Source of the DNA: Betaproteobacteria bacterium
GTDB taxonomy: Bacteria; Pseudomonadota; Gammaproteobacteria; Burkholderiales; Casimicrobiaceae
Assembly (NCBI GenBank): GCA_029884335.1
Contig: JAOUIA010000007.1
Location: 1 to 64,000 of the forward strand
DNA length: 64,000 nt
Direction: 5' to 3'
Shown: piece by piece, positions 7,683 through 14,736 of the stretch
Layout of the letters: each line of letters opens with the position of its first letter
Position numbering within the stretch: the stretch's first letter is position 1
Notes under the pieces: model-generated
Databases searched by the model: none
What the model was told of the DNA's origin: nothing
What the model saw: only the letters and a program-made list of their open reading frames with translations
Made by a program: the position numbers and the translations under genes

Positions 7683-8666
7683 ATGACGGGGCATTATAGT
7701 CGAGCGGACGAGGCGCGCTCCGTCGAGCCGGCGCCGCGCACGTTCGTCGTGCCGGCGGCGCTGGCCGGATGCCGCCTCGACCAGGCGCTCGCGCAACTGT
7801 GGCCTGCGCACTCGCGCAGCCGCCTCAAGGCGTGGATCGACGCGGGACGGGTGACGCTCGACGGCGCCGTCGCCGCGCCGCGCCGCAAGCTCGCGGGCGG
7901 CGAGACGCTCGTCGTGAGGCCCTCCGAAGACGCCGCGCCGCTGCGCGACGCGCCGGAGGCGATCGCGCTCGCGATCGTGTACGAGGACGACGACATCCTG
8001 GTGGTCGACAAGCCCGCCGGCCTGGTGGTGCACCCGGGCGCAGGCAACCGTGCCGGCACGCTGCTCAACGCGCTGCTCCACCACGCGGGCGCGACCGCAG
8101 CGCTGCAGCGCGGGGGCATCGTGCACCGTCTCGACAAGGACACCAGCGGCCTGATGGTCGTGGCGAAGACCGCCGAGGCGCAGACGAGCCTCGTGCGCCA
8201 GCTCGCCTCGCGCACGGTCGCAAGGCACTACGTCGCGCTGGCGCGCGGCGACCTCGCGAAAGGCGTGGTCGTCGACGCGCCGATCGGCCGCCACCCCGCG
8301 CAGCGCACGCGGATGGCGGTCGTCGAGCGCGGCAAGCCGGCGCGCACGCACGTCGACGTGATCGAGCGCTTCGGCGCCGCCACGCTCGTGCGCTGCCGGC
8401 TGGAGACCGGCCGCACGCACCAGATCCGCGTCCACCTCGCCGCGATCGGCCACCCGCTGGTCGGCGACCCGGTCTACGGCAGGAGCGCGGCGGCATTGCC
8501 TGCGGAGCTGCGGGCATTCCGCCGGCAGGCGCTGCACGCCGAGCGCCTCGAGCTCGACCACCCGCGCGACGGGCGACGCATGGCGTGGACCGCCCCGCTG
8601 CCCGCGGACTTCGCGGCGCTGCTGTCCGCGGTGCGGCGCGAGCCGGGCACTGCGCAGCCGGCGTGA
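7683..8666 (+). CDS. rluD: 23S rRNA pseudouridine synthase RluD
   Basis: Converts specific uridines of 23S rRNA helix 69 (positions 1911/1915/1917 in E. coli) to pseudouridine. The 327-residue protein has an N-terminal S4 RNA-binding domain (about residues 25-85, with the motif RLDQAL). The RluA-family catalytic domain follows, with HRLDKDTSGLMV and the catalytic Asp about 151. RTHQIRVH and HPLVGDPVYG are also present. ATG 7683 is used; a start a few codons later is possible given the overlapping bamD -10. Its TGA overlaps the GTG of pgeF, so the two form an operon. Confidence 0.95.
   Translation: MTGHYSRADEARSVEPAPRTFVVPAALAGCRLDQALAQLWPAHSRSRLKAWIDAGRVTLDGAVAAPRRKLAGGETLVVRPSEDAAPLRDAPEAIALAIVYEDDDILVVDKPAGLVVHPGAGNRAGTLLNALLHHAGATAALQRGGIVHRLDKDTSGLMVVAKTAEAQTSLVRQLASRTVARHYVALARGDLAKGVVVDAPIGRHPAQRTRMAVVERGKPARTHVDVIERFGAATLVRCRLETGRTHQIRVHLAAIGHPLVGDPVYGRSAAALPAELRAFRRQALHAERLELDHPRDGRRMAWTAPLPADFAALLSAVRREPGTAQPA
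7693..7698 (-). promoter_or_regulatory. -10 box for bamD
   Basis: Perfect TATAAT on the minus strand, 34 bases before the preferred bamD ATG. No convincing -35 was found at 16-18 bases. It lies just inside the first codons of the assigned rluD reading frame, so either the two regulatory regions overlap or rluD starts slightly downstream. Confidence 0.5.
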
Positions 8667-9451
8667 GCAAGCTCGCCGAGCGCCTCGCCGATGCGGGGCT
8701 CGACTGGATCGTCCCGGCGTGGGACGCCCCGCGCTGCGTCGGTGCGCTCTGCACGACGCGCAACGGGAGCGCCGTCGCGGGCGAGCCGCTCGACATCGGC
8801 CCATCGCGGCTCGGTACGCTGGACGACGCGGCGCGCGAACGCGTGCTCGCGAACCGGCGGCGCGTGCAGGCGTTCCTGCCGGGCCCCGCGGCGATCCTCG
8901 AGCAGGTGCACGGACGCGACGTCGTCGTGATCGATGCGGCCAACGTCGCGGCCGCGCGCGCGCAGCCCCCGGTCGCCGACGCCGCCGTCACGCGGCAGAC
9001 CGGCGTTCCGCTCGCGGTGCGCGTGGCGGACTGCGTGCCGGTGCTGCTCGCGTCGGGCAGCGGCGAAGTCGTCGCCGCCGCGCACGCAGGGTGGCGCGGG
9101 CTCGCCGCCGGCGTGATCGAGGCGACGCTCGCGGCGATGCGCGCGCCCGCGGCCGAGGTCGCCGCGTGGCTCGGGCCGGCGATCGGGCGGGATGCCTTCG
9201 AGGTCGGCGACGACGTGCGCGAGGCGTTCACCGCGGCCGATGCGCGCGACGCGGCGCACTTCCGCCCGCTGCGCGAAGGCAAGTGGCTCGGCGACTTGCA
9301 CGCGTTGGCGCGCGCGCGCCTTGCGCGGGCCGGCGTGCAGCGCGTCGCCGCGGACCCGTCGTGCACCTTCACCGAGGCTGCGCGCTTCCACTCGTGGCGG
9401 CGCGACCGCGCGCCGTGGCGCATGGCCGCGTACGTCTGGCGCCAGGACTGA
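8663..9451 (+). CDS. pgeF: PgeF/YfiH-type multicopper-like (laccase domain) protein
   Basis: Member of the DUF152/YfiH family, variously described as a purine nucleoside phosphorylase/adenosine deaminase and as a peptidoglycan editing factor that removes L-Ser-containing precursors. Visible family motifs are EQVHGRDVVVID, the metal-ligand segment ADCVPVLL, AAHAGWRGL, WLGPAIG and DPSCTF. The product is 262 residues, which is normal. The GTG start at 8663 overlaps the rluD stop (GTGA). The rluD-pgeF pair beside bamD is conserved across proteobacteria. Confidence 0.93.
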   Translation: MSKLAERLADAGLDWIVPAWDAPRCVGALCTTRNGSAVAGEPLDIGPSRLGTLDDAARERVLANRRRVQAFLPGPAAILEQVHGRDVVVIDAANVAAARAQPPVADAAVTRQTGVPLAVRVADCVPVLLASGSGEVVAAAHAGWRGLAAGVIEATLAAMRAPAAEVAAWLGPAIGRDAFEVGDDVREAFTAADARDAAHFRPLREGKWLGDLHALARARLARAGVQRVAADPSCTFTEAARFHSWRRDRAPWRMAAYVWRQD

Positions 9452-9467
9452 GCCCGGGCGCGGCCGC

Positions 9468-9473
9468 TATAAT
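9468..9473 (+). promoter_or_regulatory. -10 box for the ZIP transporter gene
   Basis: TATAAT ends at the first in-frame ATG (9472) of the transporter ORF. That ATG would therefore lie within the promoter, which favours ATG 9496, about 16 bases after the expected transcription start, as the real start. No clear -35 is seen. Confidence 0.5.
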
Positions 9474-9495
9474 GCAACTCGGTTTCATCGCGCCC

Positions 9496-10278
9496 ATGCC
9501 CCCCCTCGCCTCCTCGCTGCTCGCCGCCTTCGCCGGCGGCGTCCTCGCCGTCGTCGCGGCCGCGGCGACGCTGGCGCTGTCGCGCGCGTGGATCCCGCGG
9601 CTCGTGTCCTTCGCGGTGGGGGCGCTGCTCGGCGCGGTGTTCCTCGAGCTCCTGCCGCACGCGCTCGAGGAAGGCGCCGCCGAGCCGGTGATGGTCACGG
9701 TGCTCGTCGGGCTGCTGGCGTTCTTCCTGCTCGAGAAGCTCGTGCTCTGGCGGCACAGCCACGGCCACGAGGAGCACAGCGCCCACGCCGACGAGACCGA
9801 GCACGAACACGCGATGCACGGCCAGGATGGCGGGCGCTCGGGCCTGCTGATCCTGATCGGCACGGCGGTGCACAACTTCTGCGACGGCGTCGTGATCGCG
9901 GCGGCCTTCCTCGCCGACGCGGGGCTCGGCATCGCCGCCACTGTCGCGATCGTCGCGCACGCGGTGCCCCAGCAGGTCGGCGACTTCGCGGTCCTGCTGC
10001 ACTCGGGCTTCGCGCGGTCGAAGGCGTTCGCCTACAACGTCTCCGCGGGCGCGGCGACGGTGGCCGGCGCGCTCGCGGGCCACTTCGCTCTCGCGCCGAT
10101 GCAGCAGTCGCTGCCGATCGTCCTCGCGGTCGCGGCGTCGAGCCTGCTCTACGTCGCGGTCGCCGACCTCATCCCCAGCCTGCACCGGCGCGCCGAGCCG
10201 CTCGAGACCGCGAAGCAGATGCTGCTGATCGGCCTGGGGATCGGGATCATCGGCGCCGTGCACTTCGCCCTGCACTGA
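9496..10278 (+). CDS. ZIP family metal (zinc) transporter
   Basis: Inner-membrane importer of Zn2+ or a similar divalent cation. The product is 260 residues with about eight hydrophobic segments. Between segments three and four lies a histidine-rich cytoplasmic loop (HSHGHEEHSAH and EHEHAMHG). The following helices carry the signature pair HNFCDGVVIAAAF and HAVPQQVGDFAVLL, whose His and Asp/Glu line the transport site. The start is set by the upstream TATAAT. The gene is monocistronic; a family-B palindromic repeat abuts its stop codon. Confidence 0.9.
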   Translation: MPPLASSLLAAFAGGVLAVVAAAATLALSRAWIPRLVSFAVGALLGAVFLELLPHALEEGAAEPVMVTVLVGLLAFFLLEKLVLWRHSHGHEEHSAHADETEHEHAMHGQDGGRSGLLILIGTAVHNFCDGVVIAAAFLADAGLGIAATVAIVAHAVPQQVGDFAVLLHSGFARSKAFAYNVSAGAATVAGALAGHFALAPMQQSLPIVLAVAASSLLYVAVADLIPSLHRRAEPLETAKQMLLIGLGIGIIGAVHFALH

Positions 10279-10341
10279 AGTCGGGGTCGGGGCACCGTTT
10301 GCGCCGCGCGCGCTGCAAATGGCACTCCGACCCTGATTTCG
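10277..10341. repeat. Palindromic repeat family B, copy at the ZIP gene stop codon
   Basis: Arms GGGTCGGGGCACCGTTTGC and GCAAATGGCACTCCGACCC flank a CG-rich centre. The element begins at the TGA of the ZIP gene and ends about 35 bases before phaC. It can form a long hairpin and may terminate the transporter transcript. Confidence 0.7.
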
Positions 10342-10375
10342 CTAACATCGGGACGGCCTCCACTGCGCCGCGCCC

Positions 10376-12148
10376 ATGCCCGAAGCCCGTTCCAGCGCGG
10401 CGTCCGCGTTTCCTTCCGAAGCCCTCGACCTCGCCTCCGAGTGGCGGCGCATCGGCGCCGAGTGGGCGGCGTGGTGGGCCAGGGCCGCGCTGCCGCCCGC
10501 CGCGGGCGCCGCGCTTGCCGGCCCGCTGCCGGCGCTGCACGATCGCGTGCGCACGCTGGTCCCGCCGGCGAAGCTCGCCGAGATCAACGCGAAGCACCAG
10601 GCGAAGCTCGCGCAGCTGTGGCAGGCGGCCGTGGCGACGCCACTGGGTGCGCCGCTGCCGCAGGTCGTCGACATTCCCGCGGACGACAAGCGCTTCCGCG
10701 CCGAGGCGTGGCGCACGTCGCCGTTCCACTCGCTGGTGCTGCAGTCCTACCTCGTCAACGCGGCGTGGCTCACCGAGCTGGCGGCGAACGCCGACCTGCC
10801 CGGCCCCGATCGCGCGCGCCTGGCGTTCATGACGCGTCAGTGCGTCGACGCGCTGGCGCCCTCGAACTTCCCGGCGACCAATCCCGAAGTCGTCGAGCTC
10901 TCGCTCGCCACCGAGGGCGGCAACTTCGTGCAGGGCGCGGCGAACCTCGTCGCCGACCTCGCGCGGGGCCGCATCACGATGAGCGACGCGACGGCCTTCG
11001 AGGTCGGGCGCGACATCGCGGTGACGCCCGGCGCGGTCGTTTACCGCAACGAGCTGATCGAGCTGATCCAGTACGCGCCCACGACGGCCACGGTGCACGC
11101 ACGCCCGCTGGTGATCATCCCGCCGTGCATCAACAAGTACTACATCCTCGACTTGCGTCCCGAGAACTCGTTCGTCCGCCACGCGGTGGCGCAGGGGCAC
11201 ACGGTGTTCACGGTGAGCTGGCGCAACATCCCGCCCGAGCTCGGCCGCCTGACCTGGGACGACTACCTGGCGAAGGGCGTGCTGACCGCGCTCGCCACGG
11301 CGCGCGAGATCGCCGGCAGCGCGACGGCGAACGCGCTGGGCTTCTGCGTGGGCGGCACGCTGCTCGCAGGCGCACTGGCGGTGCTCGCGGCGCGCGGCGA
11401 CCGCTCGGTGGCGAGCGCGACCTTCCTCACCACGATGCTCGACTTCGCCGACCCCGGCGAGATCGGCGTGTACGTGTCGCGCGAGTTCCTCGAGTCGCGC
11501 GAGGCGGCGCTGATGGCCGGCCAGCGCATGCACGGCAGCGAGCTGGCCGGCGCGTTCGCGAGCCTGCGCGCCAACGACCTCGTGTGGAGCTACGTCGTCA
11601 ACAACTACCTCAAGGGCCGCACGCCGCCGGCGTTCGACCTGCTGCATTGGAACGGCGACTCGGCGAACCTGCCCGGGCCGATGTTCGCGTACTACCTGCG
11701 CGAGATGTACCTCGGCAACCGGCTGTGCAAGCCGGGCGCGCTGACGATGCTGGGCGAGCGCGTCGACCTCGGGCGCGTACGCATGCCGGCCTACGTGCTC
11801 GCCGCGCGCGAAGACCACATCGTGCCGTGGCGCTCGGCCTACCGCAGCGTCCGGCTGCTGGGCGGCGAGGTCGAGTTCGTGCTCGCCGCGTCCGGCCACA
11901 TCGCCGGCGTCGTCAACCCGCCGCAACCGCCGCGGCGCGGCCACTGGACCGCCGTGTCGCAGCCGAGCGAACCCGCCGCTTGGCTCGACGGCGCCCGCGA
12001 AGTGCAGGGCAGCTGGTGGCCGCACTGGCACGCCTGGCTCGCGCGGCACGGCGGCCGCAGGCGCCGCGCCCCGGCACGCCCCGGCCATCCGCGCCATCCG
12101 GCGCTCGAGCCTGCGCCGGGCCGCTACGTGCGCGAAGCTGTCGACTGA
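10376..12148 (+). CDS. phaC: Class I polyhydroxyalkanoate synthase PhaC
   Basis: Polymerises (R)-3-hydroxyacyl-CoA into PHA on the granule surface. At 590 residues it has class I length. The lipase-like box GFCVGG holds the nucleophile Cys324, and the rest of the triad is visible as Asp480 (AREDHIV) and His508 (GHIAGVVNPP). The PhaC N-terminal domain spans about residues 90-270, and the C-terminal motif PGRYVREA is typical. It is followed by phaB; no thiolase gene phaA lies between them, unlike the Cupriavidus phaCAB order, so acetoacetyl-CoA must come from a thiolase encoded elsewhere. Confidence 0.97.
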   Translation: MPEARSSAASAFPSEALDLASEWRRIGAEWAAWWARAALPPAAGAALAGPLPALHDRVRTLVPPAKLAEINAKHQAKLAQLWQAAVATPLGAPLPQVVDIPADDKRFRAEAWRTSPFHSLVLQSYLVNAAWLTELAANADLPGPDRARLAFMTRQCVDALAPSNFPATNPEVVELSLATEGGNFVQGAANLVADLARGRITMSDATAFEVGRDIAVTPGAVVYRNELIELIQYAPTTATVHARPLVIIPPCINKYYILDLRPENSFVRHAVAQGHTVFTVSWRNIPPELGRLTWDDYLAKGVLTALATAREIAGSATANALGFCVGGTLLAGALAVLAARGDRSVASATFLTTMLDFADPGEIGVYVSREFLESREAALMAGQRMHGSELAGAFASLRANDLVWSYVVNNYLKGRTPPAFDLLHWNGDSANLPGPMFAYYLREMYLGNRLCKPGALTMLGERVDLGRVRMPAYVLAAREDHIVPWRSAYRSVRLLGGEVEFVLAASGHIAGVVNPPQPPRRGHWTAVSQPSEPAAWLDGAREVQGSWWPHWHAWLARHGGRRRRAPARPGHPRHPALEPAPGRYVREAVD

Positions 12149-12221
12149 CCGCGCTCGCCCGCCCTTGCGCTAACATCCCGGCATACTTTCGCGCAACGCA
12201 TCCCTGGGAGGAGGAGACGCC

Positions 12222-12974
12222 ATGGCAATGAAGAATCCGCGCATCGCACTGGTCACCGGCGGCATGGGAGGGCTCGGCGAGGCGATCTGCATCAAGCTCG
12301 CCGCGCTCGGATACAAGGTCGTCACGACCTACTCGCCGGGCAACCAAAAGGCGCAGGAGTGGCTCGAAGCGATGAACAAGATGGGCTACGGGTTCCGCGC
12401 CTACGCCTGCGACGTCACCGACTGGGACTCGTGCGCCGCGTGCGTGACGAAGGTCGCCGCCGAGGTCGGCCCGGTCGACGTGCTCGTGAACAACGCCGGC
12501 ATCACGCGCGACATGACGTTCCGCAAGATGGACAAGGCGGCGTGGGACGCCGTGATCCGCACGAACCTCGACTCGGTCTTCAACATGACCAAGCAGGTCT
12601 GCGACGGCATGGTCGACCGCGGGTGGGGCCGCGTGATCAACATCTCGTCGGTCAACGGGCAGAAGGGCGCGTTCGGCCAGGTCAACTACTCGGCCGCCAA
12701 GGCCGGCATGCACGGCTTCACCAAGGCGCTCGCGCTCGAGACGGCGAAGAAGGGCGTCACCATCAACACGATCTCGCCCGGGTACATCGGGACGAAGATG
12801 GTGATGGCGATCCCGCAGGACGTGCTCGACTCGAAGATCATCCCGCAGATCCCGCTCGGCCGGCTGGGCAAGCCCGAGGAGGTCGCGGGGCTGGTCGCCT
12901 ATCTCTCGAGCGACGAGGCGGCGTTCGTGACCGGCGCCAACATCGCGATCAACGGCGGCCAGCACATGTTCTGA
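12222..12974 (+). CDS. phaB: Acetoacetyl-CoA reductase PhaB
   Basis: NADPH-dependent SDR that reduces acetoacetyl-CoA to (R)-3-hydroxybutyryl-CoA, the substrate of PhaC. The 250-residue protein shows TGGMGGLG (cofactor loop), NNAGITRD, catalytic Ser in INISSVNGQKG, YSAAK as the Tyr/Lys pair, and the PhaB-typical C-terminus GANIAINGGQHM. A strong ribosome-binding site GGGAGGAGGAG precedes ATG 12222. It lies 73 bases after phaC and is probably cotranscribed. The two hairpin modules that follow end in T-tracts on the opposite strand, so they do not obviously terminate phaB. Confidence 0.95.
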   Translation: MAMKNPRIALVTGGMGGLGEAICIKLAALGYKVVTTYSPGNQKAQEWLEAMNKMGYGFRAYACDVTDWDSCAACVTKVAAEVGPVDVLVNNAGITRDMTFRKMDKAAWDAVIRTNLDSVFNMTKQVCDGMVDRGWGRVINISSVNGQKGAFGQVNYSAAKAGMHGFTKALALETAKKGVTINTISPGYIGTKMVMAIPQDVLDSKIIPQIPLGRLGKPEEVAGLVAYLSSDEAAFVTGANIAINGGQHMF

Positions 12975-12992
12975 CGCGTCCGCGGAACGCCG

Positions 12993-13063
12993 AAAGAAAA
13001 AGGGCCCCGGCAGCGCCGGGGCCCGAGGACTGTATCTTTTCAGGAGGAGGAGGAAAGATACAG
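12993..13063 (-). ncRNA. Candidate small RNA, module 2: anti-SD loop hairpin plus terminator
   Basis: Read on the minus strand: a 10-bp stem CTGTATCTTT/AAAGATACAG (13054-13063 with 13030-13039) closes a 14-base loop CCTCCTCCTCCTGA. Five bases later a strong GC hairpin (13002-13011 with 13015-13024) is followed by TTTTTCTTT, a textbook intrinsic terminator. The loop is complementary to Shine-Dalgarno sequences. Module 1 at 13181-13244 has the same loop but a different stem and terminator sequence, which indicates selection for structure and loop. No clear promoter was found; it could be its own RNA or a processed phaP 3'UTR. Confidence 0.6.
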
Positions 13064-13146
13064 CTCGCCGCCGCGGGAGGGCCGGGGGCGCAGGGGATGC
13101 GCAGGACCGGCTTTTCGCGACGACAAATCCAATCTACCGCTACGGG

Positions 13147-13164
13147 TTAGAGCGGGGGCTCTAA
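13147..13164. repeat. 18-bp perfect palindrome between the two RNA modules
   Basis: TTAGAGC-GGGG-GCTCTAA, a perfect inverted repeat with a four-base centre, lies between the terminator of module 1 and module 2. It might be an operator for module 2 or a short hairpin; no partner site was found elsewhere in the window. Confidence 0.4.
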
Positions 13165-13180
13165 TCTGCCGCGGTGCAAC

Positions 13181-13244
13181 AAAAAGAGAGCCCCGCATCG
13201 CGGGGCTCGAGGCTGTATCTATCAGGAGGAGGAGGTAGATACAG
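13181..13244 (-). ncRNA. Candidate small RNA, module 1: anti-SD loop hairpin plus terminator
   Basis: On the minus strand, about 65 bases after the phaP stop codon, a 9-bp stem CTGTATCTA/TAGATACAG (13236-13244 with 13213-13221) closes the 14-base loop CCTCCTCCTCCTGA. Four bases later comes a terminator stem GAGCCCCGC/GCGGGGCTC (13200-13208 with 13188-13196) and TCTTTTT. The loop is identical to module 2 while the stem differs by compensating changes (A-T against T-A pairs). It may be the 3' end of the phaP mRNA, released as a small RNA, or an independent transcript. Confidence 0.62.
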
Positions 13245-13310
13245 TTACTGCTGTGCTGCAACATGGGGACGCCGGCCAGGGGTTACAAGGCCCCGCCCCC
13301 ACGCCGGCGC

Positions 13311-13856
13311 TTACGCGGCGCGGCGGCCCTTCGGCGCGGCCTTGGCGGCCGAGTTCGCCGCGGCGCGCACGCTCGCGTCGGCCAGGTTCACGACCTGGCG
13401 CGTCGCCTTCTGGAACTGGTCGAAGGCCGCGGTCGTGGCCGCCACCGTCGACTTGAACGCGTTCACGGCCACATCCGAGCCGGCCGGAGCCGACTGGCTC
13501 GCGGTGTCGACCCACTTCGCCATGCCGCGGGTGTAGTTGGACCACGACTCTTCCGAAGCGGCGGTCAGCTCGGCCTGTGCTTCCGAGGCCAGCTCGTAGA
13601 GGTTCTTGGAGTACGCCAGCGCCGTCTGCACACCGTGCTCGGCGAGCTTCGCGCGCAGCGCGAACAGCTCCTGGACGTCCTTGACGGTCGCGACGGCCTT
13701 CGCGTTCTCGAGCGACTGCTCGACGGCGAAGCGCGCGGTGTTCATGCCGAGCTTGACGAACTTCTCGGCGTTCCCGATCGCGATCGCGGCGAGCTTCGAG
13801 GCTTGGGCGACGTTGACCTTGTTGAATTCGGCGAACTGCTCGGTGGGGTTGTACAT
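13311..13856 (-). CDS. phaP: Phasin family protein PhaP
   Basis: Phasins coat PHA granules and control their number and size. The 181-residue protein starts MYNPTEQFAEFNKVNV, is helical and amphipathic throughout with many Ala, Glu and Lys, and ends in a basic AAKAAPKGRRAA tail, all typical of the phasin_2 family. ATG 13856 follows a GGGAG site; a longer frame upstream would include the promoter region. It is transcribed away from phaR from a good promoter at 13977-14005 flanked by two near-identical repeats likely to bind PhaR. Downstream lie the two anti-SD hairpin/terminator modules. Confidence 0.92.
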   Translation of the reverse strand: MYNPTEQFAEFNKVNVAQASKLAAIAIGNAEKFVKLGMNTARFAVEQSLENAKAVATVKDVQELFALRAKLAEHGVQTALAYSKNLYELASEAQAELTAASEESWSNYTRGMAKWVDTASQSAPAGSDVAVNAFKSTVAATTAAFDQFQKATRQVVNLADASVRAAANSAAKAAPKGRRAA

Positions 13857-13953
13857 GGCGGGCTCCCGGTTGGAAATCGACTCGACCTCGGCGCAGCTTG
13901 CGGCACCCCGGGACCTGCTCCGCGGGGGCGCCCGGGGCACCCGGGCGCGCGGG

Positions 13954-13973
13954 TTTTGCTGCACCGCACAAAT
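13954..13973. promoter_or_regulatory. Candidate PhaR operator 1 (at phaP transcription start)
   Basis: TTTTGCTGCACCGCACAAAT, located between the phaP -10 box and the coding start, where a bound repressor would block initiation. It matches operator 2 in 17 of 20 bases or more over the core TTGCTGC-R-CCGCAC. PhaR is known to repress phaP in other betaproteobacteria by binding TGC/GCA-rich sites; the assignment here is inference from position and repetition. Confidence 0.5.
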
Positions 13974-13976
13974 CGG

Positions 13977-14005
13977 AGTATAGGTATGCGGAACGCCCTC
14001 GTCAA
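13977..14005 (-). promoter_or_regulatory. phaP promoter
   Basis: On the minus strand, TTGACG (14000-14005) and TATACT (13977-13982) are separated by exactly 17 bases, close to the sigma-70 consensus. Transcription would start near 13970, inside operator 1, about 115 bases before the phaP ATG. Confidence 0.72.
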
Positions 14006-14008
14006 GGA

Positions 14009-14030
14009 TTTTTTGCTGCGCCGCACCAAT
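14009..14030. promoter_or_regulatory. Candidate PhaR operator 2 (next to the phaP -35 box)
   Basis: The core TTTTTTGCTGCGCCGCAC followed by CAAT repeats operator 1 in the same orientation, just upstream of the phaP -35 box and about 40 bases before the phaR -10 box. It is well placed to act on both divergent promoters, consistent with PhaR autoregulation. Confidence 0.5.
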
Positions 14031-14070
14031 CCGGCCGATCGATCCCCGAAAGTCCGACAAATCAGTGGGT

Positions 14071-14076
14071 TATAAT
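14071..14076 (+). promoter_or_regulatory. -10 box for phaR
   Basis: Perfect TATAAT, 25 bases upstream of the phaR ATG. The -35 region is poor (GAAAGT-like), suggesting a weak or regulated promoter. Confidence 0.55.
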
Positions 14077-14101
14077 GCACGCTCGCTCCCGGAGTGCCCC
14101 G

Positions 14102-14674
14102 ATGGCCAACGCGATCCGCACCATCAAGAAGTACCCCAACCGCCGCCTCTACGACACGGCCAACAGCGGCTACATCACGCTCGCCGACGTGAAGCAGATG
14201 GTGCTCGACAACGTCGATTTCCAGGTGGTCGACGCGAAGAGCGGCGAGGACCTGACGCGGGCCATCCTGCTGCAGATCATCCTCGAGGAGGAGTCCGGCG
14301 GCCTGCCGATGTTCAGCTCCGAGATGCTCACGCAGATGATCCGCTTCTACGGCTCGGCGCAGCAGACGATGATGGGCCAGTACATGGAGCAGAACGTCAA
14401 GGCGTTCATGGCGATCCAGAAGAAGCTGCAGGACCAGGCCAAGCAGATCTACGGCGACAAGATGCTGCTGACGCCGGACCTGTGGAAGCAGTTCATGCAG
14501 ATGCAGGCGCCCGCGATGCAGGGCATGCTCGGCAACTACCTCGAGCAGAGCGCCAAGCTCTTCATGGACATGCAGCAGCGCATGCAGGACCAGACGCGCG
14601 GCATGTTCTCGGCGTTCCCGTTCCCCGGGTTCGCGGCGCCGCAGTCCGGCCCGGACGAAGACAAGTCGCGCTGA
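14102..14674 (+). CDS. phaR: PHA synthesis repressor PhaR
   Basis: DNA- and PHB-binding regulator: it represses phasin genes until polymer appears and titrates it. The 190-residue protein opens with the PHB/PHA accumulation regulator DNA-binding domain ([20 protein letters not shown] at residues 5-24 is the signature), followed by PHB_acc repeats rich in Met and Gln ([15 protein letters not shown] and [13 protein letters not shown]). ATG 14102 fits the domain start; GGAG precedes it. It is divergent from phaP with shared operators, and rimO follows, an order seen in other betaproteobacteria. Confidence 0.96.
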   Translation: MANAIRTIKKYPNRRLYDTANSGYITLADVKQMVLDNVDFQVVDAKSGEDLTRAILLQIILEEESGGLPMFSSEMLTQMIRFYGSAQQTMMGQYMEQNVKAFMAIQKKLQDQAKQIYGDKMLLTPDLWKQFMQMQAPAMQGMLGNYLEQSAKLFMDMQQRMQDQTRGMFSAFPFPGFAAPQSGPDEDKSR

Positions 14675-14736
14675 AGCGCCGCGACGCGCCGCAACAAGCG
14701 GGCCTTCGCGCCGCGCGTTGTGCGGCGCGTGATCCC

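Noticed and set aside
12222-12974. Second copy of fabG rather than phaB
   Set aside because: The C-terminus GANIAINGGQHM, the TGGMGGLG loop and the position after phaC fit PhaB better than fatty-acid FabG.
13030-13063. Hairpin read on the plus strand as a sequestered ribosome-binding site (AGGAGGAGGAGG loop)
   Set aside because: No start codon or frame follows on the plus strand, and the T-tracts of the adjoining GC hairpins are on the minus strand, so the minus-strand RNA reading fits better.
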